From Bacillota bacterium (GTDB lineage: Bacteria > Bacillota > Clostridia > Lachnospirales > Lachnospiraceae): a stretch of DNA of 10,034 bases. Location: positions 1-10,034 of the forward strand of contig JAEZFH010000292.1 in assembly GCA_023437885.1 (NCBI GenBank). The letters run 5' to 3'. A program made the position numbers and the translations under genes. The notes under the pieces were generated by a model that worked only from the letters and a program-made list of their open reading frames with translations, did not search any database and had not been told where the DNA came from. Below, in pieces: positions 5,927-10,034 of this stretch (within the stretch, counting starts at the first letter, position 1; each line of letters opens with the position of its first letter).

Positions 5927-6679
5927 CTATCTTAACAGCTCAATTCTGTCCTGATACTCCCTGACCAGGGCCGCATTATACTCCGTACCCGTAGGAATAT
6001 TGGCGCTTTTAAACACCGGCGGAGTGACTCCGTCTCTTATATAATAATTTTCGATTTTAAGGACAATCCTCTGTGCTATAAAAAAGCTGCTGAAGGAGGA
6101 GGCTCCTCCTGTAATTACCCCGCTCTCCGGGATTGTCAGCAAACCGTCTCCAAAGGGCACATGATTATCGATCACAATATCACACAGCTCATATAACTTC
6201 CTTTTGGAGAAGTGTCTGGCTTCCAGCCCCTCCGATACCTTCCGGGAGGTGATGCCGACCACCGTCAGTCCCCGCTCCTTTGCATATAAAGCAGCTTCAA
6301 CCGGTACACTGTTAATCCCCGAATTGGAGGAAATGATTATGGTATCCCCTTCCCTGAGCGGAGCCTTGGACAGCAGTTCGGCAGCCAGACCTGTTTTCCT
6401 CTCATTTTCCATGCTCTGAATTGCCCCCTCATGGGTCATAAGGGACGAGGCCAGAATCGGATTTACCGGCACCAGCCCTCCGGCGCGAAAGAACATCTCC
6501 TCTGCAATCATATGGGAATGCCCGGATGCAAACACATGAAACAAGCCCCCGCCCCGGATGGATTGGTAAGCCGCTTTTGCTGCCTCCTCCATCGCCTTGT
6601 CTTCAAGCTCCTCTACCTCCTGCAGCAAAGCAAGCAGCTTTGGCAGGAAGGAATATTCATCTACCAGCTCTTTGTTCAT
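5927..6679 (-). CDS. SIS-domain phosphosugar-binding protein (COG4821/UPF0309 type)
   Basis: This 250-aa cytoplasmic protein has a single sugar isomerase (SIS) domain. The ATG at 6679 follows GAGGAGGAG with about 5 nt spacing. Family marks are FHVFASGHSHMIAEEMFFRAGG (residues 47-68), the serine-rich phosphate-binding strand IIISSNSGINSVPVE (114-128), VVGITSR (140-146), DNHVPFGDGL (171-180), TGGASSFSSFF (190-200) and PPVFKSANIPTG (220-231). SIS domains bind phosphorylated sugars to isomerise or cleave them, or to sense them. This subgroup has no assigned reaction that I know of. It is downstream of the GntR regulator on the same strand but has its own promoter overlapping a copy of the NagR-type operator, so it is probably induced with nagBA by amino sugar. 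A role as phosphosugar isomerase, etherase or lyase on a GlcNAc- or MurNAc-related compound is an inference. No clear terminator follows. Confidence 0.85.
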   Translation of the reverse strand: MNKELVDEYSFLPKLLALLQEVEELEDKAMEEAAKAAYQSIRGGGLFHVFASGHSHMIAEEMFFRAGGLVPVNPILASSLMTHEGAIQSMENERKTGLAAELLSKAPLREGDTIIISSNSGINSVPVEAALYAKERGLTVVGITSRKVSEGLEARHFSKRKLYELCDIVIDNHVPFGDGLLTIPESGVITGGASSFSSFFIAQRIVLKIENYYIRDGVTPPVFKSANIPTGTEYNAALVREYQDRIELLR

Positions 6680-6706
6680 AAACTTCTCCTCCTCATTCAG
6701 TTATTT

Positions 6707-6735
6707 TCTATAAAAGCCCTAACTTGTTATAACAA
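6707..6735 (-). promoter_or_regulatory. Candidate promoter of the SIS gene, overlapping the operator
   Basis: On the minus strand TTGTTA (6735-6730) and TATAGA (6712-6707) are exactly 17 bp apart, each matching 4 of 6 consensus bases. Transcription would begin near 6700, giving a leader of about 20 nt that carries the ribosome binding site. The -35 lies inside the palindrome, so a bound GntR regulator would block it. Confidence 0.45.
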
Positions 6736-6743
6736 GTCAGGGC
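6716..6743 (-). terminator. Hairpin serving as nagR terminator and GntR-type operator
   Basis: The DNA holds a perfect 16-bp palindrome, ACTTGTTATAACAAGT (6722-6737), flanked by GCCCT/AGGGC arms with one non-matching pair (6721 and 6738). In the minus-strand RNA that pair becomes G-U, so the whole 28 nt folds as one continuous stem, followed by UUUU. It starts 13 nt after the regulator stop codon, the usual place for an intrinsic terminator. Its core, TTGTTATAACAA, is identical to the core of the palindrome upstream of nagB, so it is also a likely regulator binding site. Confidence 0.7.
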
Positions 6744-6755
6744 CCTGTTTTACAG

Positions 6756-7466
6756 CTATTTATATAAGGTTACCTGAAACTGGTACAAATCTCCGCGGTA
6801 AGTAGATTCCACATATTCATAGGCCGCGCCGTCCTGCTCAAAGGTTGTTCTGTGAATATGAAGCACTGCACAGCCGCTATCCACCTGTAGCAGCCCGGCT
6901 TCCTCTTCGGAAGCAAGTCCGGCCCGGATCTCCTGTACCCCCTTAAAGCTCTCACAGCCATATTGGTAATGCAATATCTCATATAAGGAATCTTTCAGGT
7001 CCGCCGTCTGCAGTGTTGGGAAACGGTAAAACGGCAAGTGTACCCGTTCGATTGCAATCGGTGCTCCGTCTGCAAGGCGGAGACGCTCCAGAAGATAAAT
7101 CTTCTGATGTGTGTCTATATTCAATATCTCTGCTACCTTCTGCGATGGAGTAACCGCATCAAAAGAGAGAATCTCGCTGGAGGGCTCCTTCCCCAGCATT
7201 CTCATCTCCTCTGTAAAGCCCTTCAGATGATTCAACTGGAAGCCGGTCTTCTTCATCATAACAAAGCTTCCCCTGCCCTGCTGCTTATAGATGTAGCCGC
7301 CCTGCTGCAATCCGTCAAGGGCTCTCCTGACCGTAATCCTGCTGATATTAAAAAGCTCACAGATTTCCTCCTCCGTGGGCATCTTCTCTCCCTCTTTCAG
7401 CTTTCCGGACTTGATTAAGGGTATATAATAATTCATAACCTGCATGTATCGGGGTAATGGTTTCAT
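6756..7466 (-). CDS. nagR: GntR/HutC-family regulator with UTRA domain, NagR-like
   Basis: This 236-aa repressor type has an N-terminal winged helix (residues about 5-70) with the GntR signature MPTEEEICELFNISRITVRRAL followed by LQQGGYIYKQQGRGSFV. A UTRA effector domain (about 90-232) follows, recognisable from GFTEEMRMLGKEPSSEIL, IYLLERLRLADGAPIAIE and YEYVESTYRGDLYQFQVTL. The ATG at 7466 is preceded by AGAGGACAGACCT. Firmicute members next to nagA/nagB (NagR, formerly YvoA; DasR in actinomycetes) repress GlcNAc genes and release DNA on binding GlcN-6-P or GlcNAc-6-P. Here it is divergent from nagBA, with a 26-bp palindrome between them, and a second palindrome follows its stop codon. Autoregulation is likely because the first operator lies 68 bp upstream of its own start. 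The ligand and symbol are inferred from context and family. Confidence 0.88.
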   Translation of the reverse strand: MKPLPRYMQVMNYYIPLIKSGKLKEGEKMPTEEEICELFNISRITVRRALDGLQQGGYIYKQQGRGSFVMMKKTGFQLNHLKGFTEEMRMLGKEPSSEILSFDAVTPSQKVAEILNIDTHQKIYLLERLRLADGAPIAIERVHLPFYRFPTLQTADLKDSLYEILHYQYGCESFKGVQEIRAGLASEEEAGLLQVDSGCAVLHIHRTTFEQDGAAYEYVESTYRGDLYQFQVTLYK

Positions 7467-7534
7467 AGGTCTGTCCTCTTTTCCCTATTTTAATATTTAC
7501 ATTTTATGAAACCTGTGTTATGTTTGTTTCAAGA

Positions 7535-7560
7535 GATAAAGTTGTTATAACAACTTTATC
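7535..7560. promoter_or_regulatory. 26-bp perfect palindrome, nagR-nagB operator
   Basis: Bases 7535-7560 are a perfect palindrome centred at 7547/7548 with core GTTGTTATAACAAC and outer GATAAA/TTTATC arms. It lies between the divergent GntR regulator and nagB. GntR/UTRA dimers bind palindromes of about 16 bp, so this is the expected operator. The same 12-bp core occurs at 6724-6735. The site overlaps a possible -10 (TATAAC, 7546-7551). Confidence 0.75.
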
Positions 7561-7574
7561 ATGGCAAATATTTT

Positions 7575-7604
7575 TTGTCAAACTTTTTATCATTAGGATA
7601 TGCT
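7575..7604 (+). promoter_or_regulatory. Candidate nagBA promoter
   Basis: TTGTCA (7575-7580, 5 of 6) and TATGCT (7599-7604, 4 of 6) are 18 bp apart, just downstream of the operator. An alternative is TTGTTT (7524-7529) with TATAAC (7546-7551), 16 bp apart and overlapping the operator directly, which suits repression better. The sequence alone does not decide between them. A small stem, TTGCC-TGGC-GGCAA (7630-7643), precedes the nagB ribosome binding site. Confidence 0.35.
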
Positions 7605-7656
7605 TAACACATTACAGTTTCATTTTGATTTGCCTGGCGGCAACATGGAGGTTACT

Positions 7657-8388
7657 ATGAAGATTATTAGAACAAGAGATTATCAGGACATGAGCAGAAA
7701 GTCTGCCAACATCATTTCAGCACAGGTTATCCTAAAGCCGGACAGTGTTCTCGGCCTTGCTACCGGTTCCTCTCCCATCGGCACCTATGAGAAGCTGGTG
7801 GATTGGTACAACAAAGGTGATATTGATTTTTCCCGTGTAAAGACAGTTAATCTGGACGAATATGTCGGGCTTCCCAAGGATAGCCCCTGCAGCTATTACT
7901 ACTTTATGTATGAGAATCTTTTTAAACATATTAATATTGATCTGGGCAATACCCATGTCCCTAACGGAATGGAAAGTGATGACCGGATCGAATGCAAGCG
8001 TTATGACAGCTTGATAGCTTCTCTCGGACAGATTGACCTTCAGCTCCTTGGTCTGGGCAACAACGGTCATATCGGCTTTAACGAGCCCTGTGATATTTAT
8101 CGCAAATCCACCTTCAAGGTAGAGCTTGCCCCCAGTACCATTGAAGCAAATGCCCGCTTCTTCAATTCGGCGGATGAAATCCCCCATTATGCTTATACCA
8201 TGGGAATCGGCAGCATTATGTCTGCCAAAAAGATTCTGCTGGTGGTTCACGGAGAGGGTAAGGCTGACATCTTAAAGGAAGCCATTGAGGGTCCGATCAC
8301 TCCTCAGGTTCCTGCTTCCGTTCTTCAGCTTCATAGTGATGTAACCATCGTTGCAGACGAAGGTGCACTGTCCCGTTTAAGCAGATAA
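7657..8388 (+). CDS. nagB: Glucosamine-6-phosphate deaminase
   Basis: NagB converts glucosamine-6-phosphate to fructose-6-phosphate and ammonia in the cytoplasm, feeding amino sugars into glycolysis. The protein is 243 aa with the start at 7657, where GGAGG (7647-7651) is 5 nt upstream and the sequence begins MKIIRTRDY as in the family. An ATG at 7645 would overlap that ribosome binding site, and the frame can be extended to 7600 without support. Motifs are LGLATGSSPIGTY (phosphate loop, residues 32-44), VNLDEYVGL (64-72, catalytic D67), LLGLGNNGHIGFNEP (130-144, H138 and E143) and a C-terminal VTIVADEGALSRL. The length matches short single-domain Firmicute enzymes rather than the 266-residue E. 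coli form. N136 occupies the position of E. coli D141. It is followed by nagA after 78 bp and is probably controlled by the palindrome at 7535-7560. Confidence 0.96.
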   Translation: MKIIRTRDYQDMSRKSANIISAQVILKPDSVLGLATGSSPIGTYEKLVDWYNKGDIDFSRVKTVNLDEYVGLPKDSPCSYYYFMYENLFKHINIDLGNTHVPNGMESDDRIECKRYDSLIASLGQIDLQLLGLGNNGHIGFNEPCDIYRKSTFKVELAPSTIEANARFFNSADEIPHYAYTMGIGSIMSAKKILLVVHGEGKADILKEAIEGPITPQVPASVLQLHSDVTIVADEGALSRLSR

Positions 8389-8466
8389 TTCCCTAACCGG
8401 ACAAAAGATATTCGGAATCGTCTGAAGAATATGCTTTATTAACAATGCAACAGAAAGGAGCTCCCT

Positions 8467-9585
8467 ATGATAATAAAAAATGCAAATGTATATCTCGAAG
8501 ACAGTGGCTTTATTAAAAAGGATATTTCCATTGAAGGTGAATTTATTGTTGATACTCCTTCCGGTGTAAGCCAGGAGGTTCTGGACGGCGAGGGTCTCTA
8601 TCTGATCCCCGGACTCACCGATATCCATTTTCATGGCTGTGTGGGCTATGATTTCTGCGACGGAACCCCGGAAGCAGTCCATGCGATTGCCATGTACCAG
8701 GCAAAAAACGGTGTAACCACCATGGCTCCCGCTACGATGACTCTGGGGGATGACCTGCTGACCCAGATATTTGAGAATGCCGCCGCTTATAAGAATGAAA
8801 ACGGTGCTATCCTGGCAGGAATTAATATGGAGGGTCCGTATCTGTCCTATGCCAAGAAGGGCGCCCAAAACCCGACTTATCTGAGACGTCCCGATGTGGA
8901 GCATTTTCATAAAATGCAAGCCTTATCGGGAGGCTTGATCAAGCTTATGGCCATTGCCCCGGAGGAAGAAGGAGCGATGGAGTGCATCGAAGCACTTAAG
9001 GATGAGGTAGTTATCTCTCTGGCGCACACCACAGCAGATTATGATCTGGGAATGGAAGCCTATCAAAAAGGTGCTTCCCATCTCACTCACATGTATAATG
9101 CCATGCCTGCCTTCTCCCACCGCAGCCCGGGTGTAATCGGTGCCGCACTGGACTCTGAACATGTGCATGTAGAATTAATATGTGACGGTGTCCACATTGC
9201 TCCCAGTGTAATACGCGCAACCTTTAAGATGTTCGGAGACGACCGGATTATCCTGGTCAGTGACAGCATGATGGCTGCCGGGCTGGAGGACGGCGAATAT
9301 TCTCTGGGGGGGCAGGCCGTCACTGTAGTCGGGAATAAGGCTACCCTTGCCGACGGCACAATCGCAGGCTCTGCCACCAATCTCCTGCAATGTGTCAGAA
9401 CCGCGGTCAGCTTCGGAATCCCTCTTGCCACTGCGGTCAAATGTGCCGCTGTAAATCCTGCAAAGACGATCGGAATTTTCGACCGCTACGGCAGCATCAC
9501 AGCGGGCAAATATGCCAATCTTGTGCTGTTGAATCAGGAGCTTGAGGTGGTAAAGGTATTCATTAAGGGAAAAGAGCTCGAATAA
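8467..9585 (+). CDS. nagA: N-acetylglucosamine-6-phosphate deacetylase
   Basis: NagA removes acetate from GlcNAc-6-phosphate, giving the substrate of NagB; it also recycles cell wall amino sugar. The protein has 372 aa, normal for the family, of the amidohydrolase superfamily with a metal-dependent TIM barrel. The ATG at 8467 follows AGAAAGGAG at about 6 nt. Metal and catalytic marks are HFHG (residues 54-57), NMEGPYLS (120-127, metal ligand E122), SLAHTTADY (184-192, H187), THMYNAMPAFSHRSPG (207-222, H208 and H218), CDGVHI (239-244, H243) and VSDSMMAAG (264-272, catalytic D266). The end, GSITAGKYANLVLLNQELEV, is the usual closing beta-sandwich. The nagB-nagA order and short spacer indicate a single transcript ending at the strong terminator at 9668-9713. 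Confidence 0.97.
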   Translation: MIIKNANVYLEDSGFIKKDISIEGEFIVDTPSGVSQEVLDGEGLYLIPGLTDIHFHGCVGYDFCDGTPEAVHAIAMYQAKNGVTTMAPATMTLGDDLLTQIFENAAAYKNENGAILAGINMEGPYLSYAKKGAQNPTYLRRPDVEHFHKMQALSGGLIKLMAIAPEEEGAMECIEALKDEVVISLAHTTADYDLGMEAYQKGASHLTHMYNAMPAFSHRSPGVIGAALDSEHVHVELICDGVHIAPSVIRATFKMFGDDRIILVSDSMMAAGLEDGEYSLGGQAVTVVGNKATLADGTIAGSATNLLQCVRTAVSFGIPLATAVKCAAVNPAKTIGIFDRYGSITAGKYANLVLLNQELEVVKVFIKGKELE

Positions 9586-9667
9586 CTGACCCGTAGTCCA
9601 GCAGGGAATCCATTATGACGCTGGATAGCCCCTCTCTGCAGGCCGAAGATCAAAGATACAGAAACTG

Positions 9668-9713
9668 AAGGAACCGGAGTCCCTGCTTAGGGTAATCTCC
9701 GGTTCCTTTTTTT
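9668..9713 (+). terminator. Intrinsic terminator of nagBA
   Basis: AAGGAACCGGAG (9668-9679) pairs with CTCCGGTTCCTT (9697-9708), a 12-bp perfect stem with a 17-nt loop, and seven T run from 9707 to 9713. It lies about 80 bp after the nagA stop. A smaller pair, TCCAGC/GCTGGA (9597-9602 and 9620-9625), precedes it in the 3' untranslated region. Confidence 0.9.
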
Positions 9714-9815
9714 AGCCTGTTATATTTACTGTTCTTCTATCTATACTTTTCTGATATCTATACTCTTCGGCTATCTATACTATTCGGCTATCTACACTGT
9801 CCTATTATAATTACT
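9714..9815. repeat. Tandem 17-bp repeat, four clear and two degenerate units
   Basis: Four consecutive 17-bp units (9731-9747, 9748-9764, 9765-9781, 9782-9798) fit the pattern NTTCKGCTATCTAYACT with few changes. The adjoining 17-mers on each side (9714-9730 and 9799-9815) keep about 10-11 of 16 informative positions in the same register and may be decayed units. The array lies between the nagA terminator and a convergent gene and has no internal dyad symmetry. Confidence 0.7.
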
Positions 9816-9880
9816 TATATCTGCTTGCCTTTTTATTGACTTCGGGCAAAATCTATATTCGTAACCCTGTATCCTGTTTG

Positions 9881-10034
9881 CTACTTCTGGTACTTCACCG
9901 TGAACTTAGCTCCCTTAGCTCCGGCGAATACGATATACCCGCCTTCCGGAAGCGTTAAAGAGGTTGTATCCGATATCAGGGATGAATAGGTACAGATATC
10001 CGACTTGTCATATACGCTAAAGGATGCCTTCTTC
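9881..10034 (-). CDS. C-terminal end of an unidentified protein (5' partial at window edge)
   Basis: A frame enters from the right edge (first full codon at 10033) and stops with TAG at 9881-9883, showing the last 50 residues. The sequence alternates short strands and turns (ASFSVYDKS, TSLTLPEGGYIVFAG, and the ending AKGAKFTVKYQK) and is rich in Ser, Thr, Gly and Lys. This suggests a beta-sandwich terminal domain, as in many secreted or surface proteins. I do not recognise the family. It is convergent with nagA. A frame open for 50 codons with sensible composition makes it probably real, but its start, length and function are outside the window. Confidence 0.55.
   Translation of the reverse strand, partial: KKASFSVYDKSDICTYSSLISDTTSLTLPEGGYIVFAGAKGAKFTVKYQK

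Noticed and set aside
7732..8250. 172-codon minus-strand frame opposite nagB
   Set aside because: It lies wholly within a confident nagB, has no ribosome binding site and matches no family; it is a shadow frame.
8377..8919. 180-codon minus-strand frame opposite nagA
   Set aside because: It overlaps the conserved nagA metal-binding region on the other strand and spans the nagB-nagA spacer; it is a shadow frame.
9731..9798. CRISPR array
   Set aside because: Units of 17 bp are directly adjacent with no spacers and no palindromic character.
9824..9848. Terminator for the right-edge minus-strand gene
   Set aside because: The TTGCC/GGCAA pairing is only about 5 bp and no T-run follows on the minus strand.

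Overview
The window looks like chromosome from a Gram-positive anaerobe of the Clostridia, most likely Lachnospiraceae. The evidence is GGAGG-type ribosome binding sites at 5-9 nt, mid-range GC with AT-rich spacers, and gene families typical of that group. The assignment rests on style and family content, not on a marker gene. No phage, insertion sequence, CRISPR array or RNA gene was found.

Layout. (1) 1-992, plus strand: the 3' end of an AraC-type regulator with a GyrI-like effector domain, followed 2 bp later by a 155-aa protein that looks ASCH/PUA-like. (2) 1156-4083, minus strand: a sugar catabolic block with two Gfo/Idh/MocA oxidoreductases, then, after an internal terminator-like hairpin, a TIM-barrel sugar phosphate isomerase/epimerase. 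A 387-bp spacer full of inverted repeats separates it from a divergent cupin-AraC regulator (4471-5364, plus) that probably controls it. (3) 5365-5926: a large composite hairpin, an unannotated 49-aa gene on the minus strand (5579-5728), and two perfect DnaA boxes (TTATCCACA) just upstream of it. (4) 5927-9585: an N-acetylglucosamine module with a SIS-domain protein (COG4821/UPF0309 type), a GntR/UTRA regulator (NagR-like), and divergent nagB and nagA. (5) 9586-10034: a strong nagA terminator, a 17-bp tandem repeat, and the C-terminal end of an unidentified minus-strand gene.

How the genes work together. NagA deacetylates GlcNAc-6-P and NagB converts GlcN-6-P to fructose-6-P plus ammonia. The GntR regulator probably binds palindromes with the core TTGTTATAACAA. 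One 26-bp perfect copy lies between nagR and nagB; a second copy lies in front of the SIS gene, inside the hairpin that probably also terminates nagR. This ties the uncharacterised SIS protein to amino sugar metabolism. The oxidoreductase block resembles modules that oxidise and epimerise a sugar, sugar acid or inositol; its substrate cannot be read from the sequence.

Most notable: the shared operator with its operator/terminator overlap, the DnaA-box pair next to a small uncharacterised gene, the structured leader between the oxidoreductase and isomerase genes, and several repeat families in the spacers.
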